Source of the DNA: Sclerotiophoma versabilis | Lineage: Eukaryota; Ascomycota; Dothideomycetes; Pleosporales; Didymellaceae | Direction of reading: 5' to 3' | Assembly: GCA_012274445.1 (NCBI GenBank) | Contig: JAAROD010000044.1 | Span: 248,001 to 312,000, forward strand | DNA: 64,000 bases | In this document: positions 1 to 11,613 of the stretch, piece after piece | How the letters are laid out: every line of letters begins with the position of its first letter | Position numbering within the stretch: position 1 is the first letter of the stretch | Notes under the pieces: generated by a model | What the model was told of the DNA's origin: nothing | The model's input: only the letters and a program-made list of their open reading frames with translations | The model's database searches: none | Translations under genes and position numbers: made by a program

Positions 1-1862
1 AACCTGAGACAAAACCAGAACTAGGGACGAGACTACACCACATACCCACATCGATACCGGCTTCAAACACGTCCGAAGCAGTGGATCTACCTTCTTCTGA
101 TCAAGTCGAAGCACCTCAATCACGCCAAGTCATTCTCTATTCGAGCTCTAAAGATCCGCTGGGCTCCGAGGCTCTCGTCACCGAGGCCCCTTGGGCAGCT
201 AGGGCATTCTTTGAACAGTTTGAACATACGCATGGCGAACTTTCACGGGACGACCCGTTACCTTTTGAACCTAAGAGGCTGCTCGGCACGAGCCCCAGAG
301 CTGATGTCCATGAGATCAACATCTGTGGCACCGTCCTGGCCTTCAAACGTATCTACTACAAGCGTGGCGAGCGACTTCCGACGGTGATGCCCAGATCCAA
401 ACGCCATAGACACATTATCGAGCTTTTAGGATCGTACGAACGGAATCAAGGAAACATGTTTGAACTTGACCTTGTCCTGTGGCCCGTCGCCGACTGTAAT
501 CTTTCAGAGTACCTGGAGCAGACACATTCACTGTTCGACCGGGTTCTCGGAATGTCAGGAGTATCCTTTCCGACAAGAAAAAATAATGAGCCGGCTGAGG
601 AATTTGATCTCTTATGGAAAATCAACGGGATGCTTTTGCCACAGGGACCTGACGTGTCAAGCGAGTTGTATGAGTCGCTTTATAGCACGAGTCTGACAAC
701 CCTGAAGACTTACTTCGGGTGCTTATCTTCAGCGCTTGTGTACCTACACGCACAGAGTATTGCACATCGTAACCTTGGAACCACCAATGTTTTGCTCTCC
801 TCCAAAGGTCCATATCTAACCGGATTTGGCTTATATGACGGGCCGTTTGCTACAGAAGAACGTGCGATGAATGAAAATCAGTATACTGCACTTGAGATCC
901 AAGTAGCTGGAGATATTCAAGAGGAGCTGAGGGAATTTCACGCGGACGTGGTTGCGCTCGGTGGTGTATACGTCGCCATGCTCGCAGCCTTGACCGAGCA
1001 ACATGGGTTCTTGATGAAGTCGGGGGGACTTGGTCGAACGGCAACGGAGACTGATTTTGCACTCCCACACAGCAGAGACTTTTCGGCAATCGACAAGGCT
1101 CTTGAACGCCTCGCGACAGCTGAAATGCCCGTTTTTGCATCCACGCGTGCAGATGGCATACAATCCGTCCACAGGGAGAGGAGCATTCTGCAGTCGCACT
1201 TCCAGTTATCAGGCGTAGCACACATTACTAGGACAATGCTTGGTATCATGCGAGGATTGGAGCAACGGGTCTCGGCAAATACAGTGATTGCAGAGTTCCA
1301 CCAGCTGGAATCAGCTCACACTTCAGACTCCTCCGACCAACTCTTCGGCCAGTGCTGTAGACCACCCAATTGGCCTGGTCATCCCCCAACCGCGTCTGTG
1401 GTTCCGGAAAGATACAGTCCTGATTCCGTTTCTGGTACAGAACACTCTGAGGCCACTAAAGGGATTTTCAAAGCAACACACACATGGGAAGTGTACATCC
1501 CGGCTCTACTCACCATACCCATCTACATCATCTCCATCGCCTACCACGACACGATACTCTACATATTTCCGTTAAAGGTCTTGGTCTGCATTGTCCTGAT
1601 AGGCGTTCCCGCTGTAGTGACATATCAAATCTGGCACACGCGCCGGCTTTGTCCGCCCAGACATCGTTCCAGCCGGCCTATTGTAGCCTCAGAGATTCCC
1701 ATAGATCGCCGTGTACGCCCTGCTGAAACACGCATGAGAGGACTTGTAAAAGCCATAGTGTTTGGTAAGAGGTGGGTGAAATCTCTACCGGCTCGGCTTC
1801 AGTCAGACACCCCTGCGTCACCCGGTCAGACGCATAGTAGGCAGTCGCAAACGAGGGATTGA
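1..1862 (+). CDS. Membrane-anchored pseudokinase-like protein, 5' partial
   Basis: The reading frame is open from position 3 at the left edge to a TGA at 1860-1862. The first possible in-window initiator is only a GTG at 81, so the true start lies outside. The protein has a protein-kinase-like fold: an AFK lysine motif near nt 340, then a catalytic-loop remnant reading HRN where active kinases have HRD (near nt 765), and GFG where DFG is expected (near nt 830). Both catalytic aspartates therefore appear to be lost, which suggests a pseudokinase. A strongly hydrophobic stretch near nt 1490-1640 looks like one or two membrane helices, followed by a basic tail. No introns are evident. The role is unknown; scaffolding or signalling at a membrane is an inference. 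A diverged but active kinase is less likely given the two substitutions. Confidence 0.75.
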   Translation, partial: PETKPELGTRLHHIPTSIPASNTSEAVDLPSSDQVEAPQSRQVILYSSSKDPLGSEALVTEAPWAARAFFEQFEHTHGELSRDDPLPFEPKRLLGTSPRADVHEINICGTVLAFKRIYYKRGERLPTVMPRSKRHRHIIELLGSYERNQGNMFELDLVLWPVADCNLSEYLEQTHSLFDRVLGMSGVSFPTRKNNEPAEEFDLLWKINGMLLPQGPDVSSELYESLYSTSLTTLKTYFGCLSSALVYLHAQSIAHRNLGTTNVLLSSKGPYLTGFGLYDGPFATEERAMNENQYTALEIQVAGDIQEELREFHADVVALGGVYVAMLAALTEQHGFLMKSGGLGRTATETDFALPHSRDFSAIDKALERLATAEMPVFASTRADGIQSVHRERSILQSHFQLSGVAHITRTMLGIMRGLEQRVSANTVIAEFHQLESAHTSDSSDQLFGQCCRPPNWPGHPPTASVVPERYSPDSVSGTEHSEATKGIFKATHTWEVYIPALLTIPIYIISIAYHDTILYIFPLKVLVCIVLIGVPAVVTYQIWHTRRLCPPRHRSSRPIVASEIPIDRRVRPAETRMRGLVKAIVFGKRWVKSLPARLQSDTPASPGQTHSRQSQTRD

Positions 1863-3088
1863 TGCCGTGTAGAGTAGAGTAGCAAGTCGCAGAATGCGCG
1901 CATAGTCGATGTGGAGCCCACCGAGGACAGGTACCTTTATTCAACATGCATATATAGATGTTTCGCTGGCATCAAGTAGCATCAGGGGGAGGGTGAATGT
2001 CTATTGCACCCATTCTGGGTATTCACAAGGCGCCCTCAGTAGGCAGAGATACTGATGTAGTCGGTCACGTCCTTAACAGTGCAACTCCACCTATCTTGCT
2101 ACCATGTACCAAGTCCCGAATTGATCCTCCCCGTTCCAGATGTAATCCCAAATCACCACTCCATCAAATCCAGGAGCTTTCCCGGCCGCCAATAATACTA
2201 GTACTTACTTCTACATAGTACGTACTGTGGTATCAGGAAAAACGCAGCACCAAGAGTTTCAAACTGCAAACCAGCCGTGTGTAGTCCGGTAGTCAAGTCA
2301 AGCGCAGTGTGGCAGAATAACGCGTGAAGGCTAATATTCTTGCACACACATTAACCTACGTTTTTTTTTTTTTCGACTTGTCAGTATGTGTACTACAGCA
2401 GTACTATAAGAATCTCCACCACCACGTCTAAGCCGTACACGAGTAGTCTCAATCAAACCTCGCCGTGCCGTGCCGTACTGCGCTGTACTACTGATACACA
2501 CTGCCTGCCCAATGGCTTCACTTCAAAGCCCAGTCACAACGGTGTCTGACACACTTCTCGCTTTCGAGGGTGAGTCGGAGAATGCGCATAGTTACTGCGG
2601 CGTAGCCTTGTACCGCCATGTTCGAGATGCCAACATCAGCAAGCCGCCTTTTGTCAGCGTTGCGCAGCTCTTCCATGGGTCGAGGTGTGCTGTTTACTTC
2701 GAAGACGCATCAGCACGCTGGGCATTTCCCCGCAGAACTAACGAGCCCCTTTTCTTCTTATGAGACACAGCAAGCAAGACTCGGCTAGATGGGAGTGGGA
2801 GTGGGCGCGTGTTTTGACGGGTATACGTCAATGATGCGTTATGATTCAGCAGGAGGTGCACTTGCAATTTCGCAGCAGGTAAGGCAAGGCACACCGTGTT
2901 TGTATGTCAGATTGTGCGTTCGGTCAGAGAGTAGCTTACAGTAGCGCTTAACGAGAACTCAAGCGTGGCAGTCGCGTGCACAATACCAATCCGTCACATC
3001 TCAGACAAGCTGAAAGCCCAAAGGATATCATTTCCAAACGCCTACAATGCAACGCCGATTATGGCAAAGCTGTGCTTATACATATTAT
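1863..3088. other. Intergenic, about 1.2 kb; possible small ORF
   Basis: Lies downstream of the pseudokinase and of the AP-2 mu gene (convergent). It holds a T-run near 2361-2372 and one small plus-strand ORF with an ATG at 2512 ending at 2763 (83 codons, no recognised domain). A TATA-like TACTATAAG stands about 110 bp before that ATG. Evidence that it is expressed is weak, so it is not called as a gene. Confidence 0.4.
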
Positions 3089-4449
3089 CTAAAACCTGCA
3101 GATTGTTAGCTTGGGATATTCTTGCAACATAGAAGGTGAGCGGACCTGATCTCATAGTTACCCGCGCGCGTCATGTATCGCACCCACTTCACACTACTGT
3201 AGTTGCTCTTCTCAAATACCTTCAGATACCTGACGAGCAACCCGGAGCTCGTGAACATCAGCAGCGAGAAGCTCAGGTTGAGCGGTGGTCTTGACCACGC
3301 CTTCTGGTTCGTCATGCTGGTCAGACTCGCCTCTGCACTCAGCACGAACTCGCTCTGTCCTGTAAATCGCGGAATCTTCCAGACGATGTTGTTATGCTCC
3401 GGTTCGTACTTTGCCTTGCCTTGTGATGTGCGTTCGGTAATGCGCGCAGTGTTTAGCGGCGTGGGTATCCGTACGACGACGTTTGTAGCGAAGAGTTTGG
3501 AGCCGTAGTTTGCGCGAATGGCAATGCTGTATTCGACCTTTGTCTTTCCTACTTCATTCACGATGGCGTGCACTTTGAAGGGTAGGTTGACGTTCTCGGT
3601 TGCGCGGTACCGCATGAGCTCGAACTCGCCGTCCGGTGGGATGAAGGATATTATCCTGTCAGCATCAAACTTGCCGAGCTTAACGCACTGGTGGAATTGG
3701 CAGTCTTCCAGCGTAACGCTGCCAGCGGCCGCTCGTGTGGCTTTTGTGCCGGCTTTGTTGCCCGAGGGTTGCTGGAGGTTGTCCTCGCCAAGAGTGAGGC
3801 GGTCGTTGAGGCCGAACTTGCATTCTGGTGTACCGGAGAGGTAGGCGCGCATTATGATCTGTCCGTTCACGTCTGCTCGTAGGACTGTGCCTGTCGCAGA
3901 CATGAGCAAGTTGACGTCCTCGATTACGTCGACAAAGGCCTCATTCTTGCGGTATTTAATATCTGCTCTCCTCCATGATAGAGCGCCAGTAGCCTGCATT
4001 GTGATCTTAGATGAATCCTCCATGGCTCTTTCTGACTTGACTCCTTCTGTTGTGATGTACATCTTCAGCGTGTCGGTCTCGGTATTCTGCGGATATCCAA
4101 AATCTAGAATCTCATCCAACAGCTCATACACCAGCACGAAGTTGTTCTTCACGGCCTCCTCATCGAATTTCCCAAAATATGCTTTCCCCAGGCCCACCAA
4201 GCGGTATAGGAACTCGAAGACGAGAGCGGCATTGGCGTTGCTTTTGGTCACGGCGACCAGGTAGATATTCTCGTGTTTGACATGGCTGAAGGTAGTCGAG
4301 CCTAGCGTGAGAATGGGCGAGCGTACTTGTGCGTTGGAGATTACTTGGATGCGAAATACGTCGGCGAGGCGTGGGCGGCAGTCGTTGCGAAAGGCGCGAA
4401 ATATAAGATTCTCGCCCTTCTGGTTGAAGATGAGAATACCAGAGAGCAT
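3089..4449 (-). CDS. apm4: AP-2 adaptor complex mu subunit
   Basis: Medium chain of the clathrin adaptor AP-2, which recognises YxxPhi cargo at the plasma membrane during endocytosis. Exon 1 (4449-3146) encodes a longin-type N-terminal domain (start MLSGILIFNQKGE, later ILDFGYPQNTET) and a mu-homology C-terminal domain (SGTPECKFGLND, KWVRYMTRAG). The unspliced frame runs on into an unrelated tail. A 50-bp intron (3145-3096; donor GTCCGC, branch GCTAAC, acceptor CTGCAG) instead joins to a 7-nt exon (3095-3089) and gives the ending YEIRF-stop, as I recall for fungal AP-2 mu. The spliced product is 436 aa, close to the 435 aa of human AP2M1. The unspliced alternative is 447 aa. Family assignment is very secure; the last exon is an inference from splice signals and homology. 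Confidence 0.93.
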
Positions 4450-5255
4450 TTTGGCGGCGGGAAATAAGCGTCAAGCGATGACAAGCTTCTGGCGACGTGC
4501 GTCTGTCGCGGTGCTTCTCAAGCTCCCTACGAGGGGACCGCGGGATGAGGGCAGGGGCCATCACGCGCTAGTGCAGGGGTCCCATGTGGAGCAGCAGGAA
4601 CGACGTCCTTTCCTCCACCAACTCCCAACATCAAAACAATAAGGATTAAGACCATGACAAAAGATCTCGCACCATCATGCCACCCATTGTGATCACAGAG
4701 TACCATATATAAATCTGTCACTACTCCTTGCTATCTGTACCCTTTCCCCCCATTCTAACACAACTCTTAATGTGAGACAGTTGTACAATTGCCAACTTAA
4801 CTCAAGATTGCCATTCTATGCTCACTACGCTCGAAAGAGGCCTGACCTTTGCCGATTTCAAGGCACCGAGTACGGTATGAAGATACCCTACACGCTCATC
4901 CCAGTGGTATGGAATGATCCTGATGAGTTCTGTCTCTTGATGAAAGCTAGAGGTCTTATGTGGAGTTACCGAAGGGATCCTAGATACATTTCAAAGAGAT
5001 AATGAAGCTAAGACATGAGACTTGGATTGGTCAGTGTATCTACATAACGCTCATAGCAATCTTACGTTCTTCTGTAAAGCCAGTCGAGAAGATGCGTGGG
5101 TGTAGGTAAGCCTGCTCTGGGCCTTTACTTTGACACAAATACTCGCCGCAGTACATTTATATAACAAAAGACTGACACCAATTTCGACTCTTTCTAATTC
5201 TTCTAACAGTTCTAGCTTAACACATCCTCCCCACCTTTCACCAACCACAACGGAT
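4450..5255. other. Intergenic, upstream of AP-2 mu
   Basis: Holds the AP-2 mu promoter side and no convincing gene. A 76-codon frame at 4772-5002 begins with GTG and lacks a recognisable domain. I see no RNA gene or repeat here. Confidence 0.4.
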
Positions 5256-5643
5256 ATGGCAAGTACAATAACATCACAGCCATACTCACATGTGGCTCCA
5301 GAGCCAGCTGCGTCAACACTATTACTGCAGTTGAGGACTTCAGTTCTACAACGGCTCTATGGATTAGCAGCCAACCGTTTTTGTTCGAGAAGTTGCCCGA
5401 GGATATCCGTCGAACGGTGTAAGACTACCTCCCAGAGCGTGAGTATCGGCTCTCGACGTATAGCGTGGCTTGTATTACGAGGCATGGAGCACACCTGTTG
5501 CTGTCCTCCGAGTCAACAAGTTCTTTCATCAAGAATTCTAAGCCTGTATACATATGTACCTCCAGGCGTCGCCGATAGTACTGCTTTGTCGCCAGAACTT
5601 CGTTGAACACGACCGTAGAGACAATGCTGTTCGAACATGGCAT
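5256..5643 (+). pseudogene. Possible F-box-like gene remnant
   Basis: Across several frames the sequence resembles the fungal F-box-like proteins that start with an LPxEIR motif and continue with a VNKxxHxE motif. One frame reads FLFEKLPEDIRRTV, then a TAA, then DYLPERE (about 5378-5440). A different frame reads VAVLRVNKFFHQEF, then a TAA (about 5500-5543). Both the frame change and the stops argue for decay. An ATG at 5256 may be the old start. The assignment rests only on short motifs, so chance resemblance cannot be excluded. Confidence 0.3.
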
Positions 5644-6323
5644 TAGACAGCGTACTCACTCAATATTCAACTGCTTCAGGTCGGGGCACTGTCTTCCACG
5701 CCTTGTGATCAGGCTTGCTCAACAATGTGATATGAGGGAGGATCAAGCGGAGTCTTGATGAATCTCAACCAGGCTGCTTCGATATTGTCGGCTTCCCTTG
5801 GCAACCCGTGAGCAATTGTCATCGAAGTGGAGAGGCTGTGCGGTTAGTGTGGATCTAACGATAGGGGAAAGAACCACCAGATTGAGTCACGTGAGCGCGT
5901 GCTTACGCTAACCGAAAGAAGATCACTCATCGCGTCCTCTGTAGGCAGCACCCCGCGCATAAAAACGACTCAAAGCACCATTTGCGACGACGTGCACGCT
6001 ATCTCAGCCCACGCCTGTTACACGGTAGCCGATCTGTGTCTCGAATTTGCAAAGTTCTCCAGAATTCGCCACCGGAGGCGGCAGGAACGCGATCGATTCG
6101 ACGCGGCCCATCATTCGGTGCGCGAGGACCAGGGGCATCGCCGCCCTTGATTTACCAACAGCGATCTAGTGCATCTTTCACTTCACTTTGTGGGAGGCGC
6201 TGTATCACTCAGTTATTTCCCTGTTGTATTCGTTCTTTCTTTTCTAGCATAAGTCGTTCCTTGCAGAGCTGCGCATCTGCTCAACACTCTTACCCCACGC
6301 TTGAACTTTCACCTGCGATTACA
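5644..6323. promoter_or_regulatory. Upstream region of rad16
   Basis: No convincing coding sequence. A CACGTG core inside the palindrome TCACGTGA sits at 5888-5893, about 430 bp before the Rad16 ATG, the kind of site bound by bHLH or bZIP factors. The last 150 bp before the ATG are pyrimidine-rich, as is common for fungal promoters. Function is an inference. Confidence 0.35.
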
Positions 6324-9300
6324 ATGGCGCCTCGGCGTTCAACTCGAAAGTCAGCAGCTGGAGTGGCGAACGACAACAATGTCGCCGCTATAACACCAGC
6401 CCAAGAGCTCAGTACGTTATCAGGGACATCCATCAAAATCGAATTGCCACTGCAAATTAATTGGTAGCAACGTCTAACCTTACTTGCAGATGATTCGCCT
6501 ATGAACAACCAAGTAGACACTGCTTCTAGAAAGAAGCGTACCCGTACTACTCGTTCGACCGTGCCGAACTCCTCCGACAACGACGATGATATCCTCGAGA
6601 TCGATCCGTCCATACCTCCAGCACAAATCCGCCGCATTCTGAAGCAAGTCTCAATTCCTGTTATGGCTACCAAGCAGGCTGCTGCACCCGCCACTGCACG
6701 GCAGGCAGATTCAGAAACCTCGAACGGGACTCCGTCGCTCGAAAACTCTGACTACGACACGCCCGGTACAAGCATATCGAATACACCGGCTGTCTCTTTT
6801 GGCCGCAGTCAGGGTGCTAGTCGCAAGAGCGGGTTGAGTAAGACTGTCACAGCTCGAACTCGCAATGCCATTGAGGATACGGACGAGGAGACTGACGCGG
6901 TGGATCTAGATGCTGAGCTTGCTCTGCAGATGCAGATTGAAGAAGATGAAGGCCAACACCGCAACAAGCGCCGGAGGATCGAAGAAGTCGAAGAAAGCGA
7001 AGAAGAAGATGATGAGATTGAGGATGTCTACGCCCCACGATTACGAGCGAGACCTGCGGCTCATAAGGGCAAGGGGAAAAGCAAGGCTGACATGAAGTCT
7101 GATGTCGAGACCGACGACGACGCAGATTCGCTGCTCGAAGAACTGGTTTCGGAACCTACCTACACTGGCAAGGGCAAGGGCAAGGCGACCAACGGAGAGG
7201 CCTCGCGTCGTCGCAGTCGTTCCAAAAGACCCAGCGCCAGCCGTAACACCATCCTCGACCATATTATCAGTGACCTCGAGGAGGATTCTGAGGAAGAGGA
7301 CGAGTTTAAACCAGAGGATGCCGGCTCGCCAATCGACCTTAGTGATATCGGAAGCTTAGCCGCCGATGATAGTGAAGAAGAGCCTTTGATGGTAGCTAGT
7401 GCGCGCCTCAAGAAGCATTCCGCGGTCAAGGGACCCAAACGTGTACGAGGCAAGAAGTCACTCACGCATGCGGAGAAGACCGAGAAGCGGAGACGAATGG
7501 CGAGATATGCACACATTGAAGATAAATGGGAGCGAAAGCGCGCCATGAATCGTGAGCGAGCGGAGCAGCAACACCCGAAACTGCGCACAATGTGGGATGA
7601 TCTTCAGAAGATCCCTGTGCTACCAGTCGAGAGGGCAGAGCAACCAAAGACAATCACTCGACGGCTGAAGCCATTCCAGCTTGAAGGGCTCAGCTGGATG
7701 ATTCGACAGGAACAAACTCACTATCGAGGCGGCCTCCTTGGAGACGAGATGGGTATGGGTAAAACCATCCAAGCTGTTTCGCTCATCATGTCCGACTATC
7801 CCGCAAAAGCACCTACCCTGGTCTGTGTACCACCCGTTGCTTTGATGCAGTGGACGAACGAGATTCGAGAGTACACCGAGAACAAGCTCAAAGTCCTCGT
7901 CTATCACGGTACGAACGCCAAGTGTAAGAAGATGACAGTCAAGGACTTGAAAAAGTTCGATGTCATAATGGTCTCCTATAACAGTCTGGAATCTTTACAC
8001 CGCAAGGAGGTCAAGGGTTGGAGCCGTGGAGAGGACATCATCAAGGAGGCGTCTCCACTTCACGCCATCCACTTCCACCGACTCATCCTCGATGAGGCAC
8101 ACAGCATCAAATCCCGCAATACTGGTGTCGCAAAAGCTTGTTTTGCGCTTCAAGGCACCTACAAGTGGTGTTTGTCTGGCACTCCCGTGCAGAATCGCAT
8201 TGGAGAGTTCTTCTCCTTGCTGCGTTTCCTTGAGGTCCGCCCTTTTGCTGACTATTTTTGTCGTTCTTGCAAGTGCGAGAAGCTGCATTGGGCTACAGAC
8301 GATGACTATATGTGTGTTGCCTGTAACCACGGTGCGTCTGAGCATATCTCGGTCTTCAACCAGGAGTTGCTCAATCCTATTACAGGCGACGATGTAGATC
8401 GCCGCGAGCAGGCCCTGTCCAAGTTGCACATGATTACAGCCCGCATCATGTTGCGTCGCATGAAGCGTGACCATACCAACTCCATGGAGCTGCCAATGAA
8501 GGATATCATCATACACAACGAGTTCTTCAGCGAAGTCGAGCGTGATTTCTCAACATCGATCATGTCGAACTCCAACCGCAAATTCGACACCTATGTCGCC
8601 CAGGGTGTTATGCTCAATAACTACGCCAACATCTTCGGTCTGATCATGCAGATGCGCCAAGTTGCCAATCACCCGGATCTTCTCCTAAAGAAGAATGCGG
8701 CAGAAGGCAGCTCAAACGTCTACGTCTGCAACATTTGCGATGAGCCCGCTGAAGACGCTATCCGCTCTCACTGCCGCCATGAATTCTGTCGCGCCTGTGT
8801 CAAAGACTACATGGATACGTGCGAGGCCTCCGGTACCGACGCCGACTGTCCGCGCTGCCACATCGCTCTGGCTATCGATTTCGAGCAACCCGAGCTTGAG
8901 CAGGATGAAGACAGTGTCAAAAAGACGTCGATCATCAACCGCATCAAGATGGAGAATTGGACGAGCTCGACCAAGATTGAGATGCTTGTGTACGATTTAT
9001 ACAAGCTGCGCAGCAAAAAGCAGACGCTCAAATCGATTGTCTTCAGTCAGTTTACGTCGATGCTGCAGCTCATCGAGTGGCGTTTGCGTCGTGCAGGCTT
9101 TAATACCGTCATGCTGGATGGTAGCATGACGCCTGCTATGCGTCAAAAGAGTATCGATCATTTCATGACGAACCCGGATGTTGAGGTCTTCCTCGTGTCG
9201 CTAAAGGCGGGTGGTGTGGCACTTAACTTGACAGAAGCGTCGAGGGTGTTCATCGTTGATCCGTAAGTCTCACACTTCTTTCCTCGCAACGCGCATTGCT

Positions 9301-9541
9301 AATATCGTGTAGATGGTGGAACCCTGCTGCTGAATGGCAGTCCGCCGATCGCTGCCACCGCATCGGTCAGAAGCGTCCATGCGTAATTACCCGTCTGTGT
9401 ATCGAAGACAGTGTCGAGTCTCGTATGGTTGCGCTGCAAGAGAAGAAGGCAGCTATGATCGCTGGAACCGTCAACAATGACAAGGTTGCCATGGATCGTC
9501 TGAGCCCTGAGGATCTGCAGTTCTTGTTCCGTGGTTCATAG
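6324..9541 (+). CDS. rad16: Rad16-type SNF2/RING DNA repair helicase
   Basis: SWI2/SNF2 ATPase with an embedded RING finger. In yeast, Rad16 with Rad7 carries out nucleotide excision repair of non-transcribed DNA and is linked to a ubiquitin ligase. Three exons: 6324-6411, 6490-9262 and 9313-9541, with GTACGT and GTAAGT donors and in-phase joins, giving 1029 aa. Visible motifs are Walker A GDEMGMGKT (about residue 447), the DEAH box (about 564), a Cys-rich insert starting YFCRSCKCEK, the RING beginning CNICDEP (about 776) and ending CPRCH, and helicase-C motifs including DPWWNPAAEWQ and RCHRIGQKR. The DPWWN motif spans the last junction, which confirms that intron. The first 330 residues are acidic, Ser-rich and low in complexity, as expected for a nuclear regulatory tail. 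Confidence 0.96.
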
Positions 9542-10573
9542 AGGGCCGGTTTCGTGTTTGGTGCGGATCGTGTTACAATAGTTTTTAAAGGTGCATAGGT
9601 ACTGGGTGTATACTGCGGCGTTCTTAAGAGGGTCATGGCGGCGCTTCAGGCTAAAACATGCGCTCTTCCGACACACTTTATGACCTCACGCTGGAGTTCA
9701 GGTACGAGGTGTAAACGGAGTACAGTTACCGGAATATAGGTAGCTTTGTCACAAAGTAAGGTAGCACAATTCATGCATGCTATGATATAGAGATAGCCGC
9801 AATTTGGAAAGAATGCAATTGTAGAACGTTTAGTAACTCTCGGCAAAAGTGATGACGTTGATCGTGAGCTCGCTACCCCGGATTTTGGATAGCCCTGCAG
9901 CCTCACCGCCAGATGCACATCAGTATAGATCCACGAATGTAGATTTTCGATTGTCGCAGCCTTGTGGTCTGTTCAGTGTCGAATTTCATCTTAAACCTAG
10001 CATGGCATATTTTGGGCATTTACAAGGCCTTTACCCGGTGGACATCCACAACGTAGCAAAGCCTTCAATGCACCAGTGCAACATCGCGTGACCATCAAGG
10101 CTGTCGGAGTGTGCGAATCCTTTGTATCTGCTTTCGTCTGTCGTCTTCAGCATCTCCTGTTGTATATATACTTGTAGCCGCGGACCCGAGGAGAAGAACG
10201 TTTCGTCATAATTCGTGGTACGTAATTTTACGTAAAGGCATACCTCTTTCGCGTGAAAGGGCCCTGCGATCGTCATTCGCAACATCTCATGTGCGCAGGC
10301 GCGTCAGAAAGCGCTCTCCAATTCTGAAGTTTTGGCGTCCTTTGGGGTCATTTTGTAGCTTCGGTAGCGGGAGGAGGGTGTTAAACTTGGCTCGGGACCG
10401 AACGAAATGTGTGATGCTCCAGCCCTAAAGATGGCGCCATAGCCGCTGCACTCGAAGATGCGGAGAGAGCGTTTCGGTTCGATCTTGCTTTCTTGTTCCT
10501 GGTCTCCGTGTACATAGAGCGCGTACTCCTTTGTTCGTTGTTTTGGTGGTTCCTGCAGTAAACGCAATTCAAG
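9542..10573. other. Intergenic, about 1 kb
   Basis: Contains the rad16 3' side and the promoter side of the HPP gene. All frames in it are short and without recognisable domains. I see no RNA gene. Confidence 0.4.
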
Positions 10574-11613
10574 ATGAGTGTGTTCAAGAAAGCCGAGAGC
10601 TGGCACCTCGACATTGACCGGTACCTCAACCGCGTCATACCTGCTTCGCCATTGCACAAGCTCCCAACGCCAGTGTCGAGATTCCTGGGGTATCGAAGAG
10701 AACAAAAGCAAGATGTTGGGAATATCCTAGGCGCGTTCTGGTCATTACTGGGAGCGTTCTGCGGGTTGGCTGTGGTAGCAGCAGTGTTCAACAATACTGA
10801 GAGCATACAACAACATGCGCCGCCTGCACTCATCGCGTCGTTCGTAAGTAGGCAGGTTGATTGTTTTCATTCTCCCCTGACATTTCCGTGTAGGGTGCAT
10901 CAGCAATCCTCGAGTACAATGCAGTCCGCTCACCTCTCGGACAACCGCGCAATGCTCTACTCGGTCATACGTCATCTGCTGTCATCGGCGTGGGCATCTC
11001 GAAGCTGTTTCAATACCACTCAGAGTATGAGAAGATCAAGTGGATTGCTGGCGCCATAGGTTGTGCATGTGCATCTGCTGTAATGTTGCTGACGGGTACT
11101 GTCCACCCACCTGGCGGCGCGTCTGCTGTACTTGCTGCCACTGAACCAGCTATCACGGCTATGGGGTGGTATTTCGTAGGCCTTGTTGCATGGGGAGCGA
11201 CGTTGATGATCATCGTGGGTCTCTTCATCAACAACATCCAGAGACAGTTCCCAATATACTGGTGGACACCGCTCGATATAAGAAGGGCGAAGAAGCAGGA
11301 TATCGAGACTGTGCCCGACGCGAGAGGCGGACTGGAACGGAGAGAGACCGAAAAAGAACAAAAGTACGATCAACGGTACGAAAAGATAGAGGTTACGGGG
11401 GCCGAAGTCACGTTGCCAGAGTCGCTGAGCCTGAACAAGGATGAAGTGGAGTTGCTGGAGAGGCTGCGGGAAAGATTGAGGAAAAGAGTAGACACAAAGT
11501 GGGAGGACAAGAATTTTGATGACACGGAGTCGAGCAGTGGAAGGAGCAGTACAGAGTTTACGGTAGTGCCAACAAGAAGCGAAGGATCAAGAAGTAATAG
11601 CGAAAGCAGCTGA
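10574..11613 (+). CDS. HPP-family integral membrane protein
   Basis: Two exons, 10574-10843 and 10894-11613 (donor GTAAGT, acceptor GTGTAG, phase 0), give 329 aa. The family name comes from an HPP motif, seen here in TGTVHPPGGASAV. Several hydrophobic helices are visible: GAFWSLLGAFCGLAVVAA in exon 1, and the IGCACASAVMLLTG and VGLVAWGATLMIIVGLFI segments in exon 2. The conserved block SAILEYNAVRSPLGQPRN crosses into exon 2 just after the junction and supports the intron. The last 100 residues are charged and Ser-rich, probably cytosolic. Bacterial and plastid HPP proteins have been tied to nitrite transport, but the role in fungi is not established. Confidence 0.9.

Noticed and set aside
4772..5002. 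76-codon plus-strand frame
   Set aside because: Starts with GTG, no known domain, no sensible promoter or splice context.
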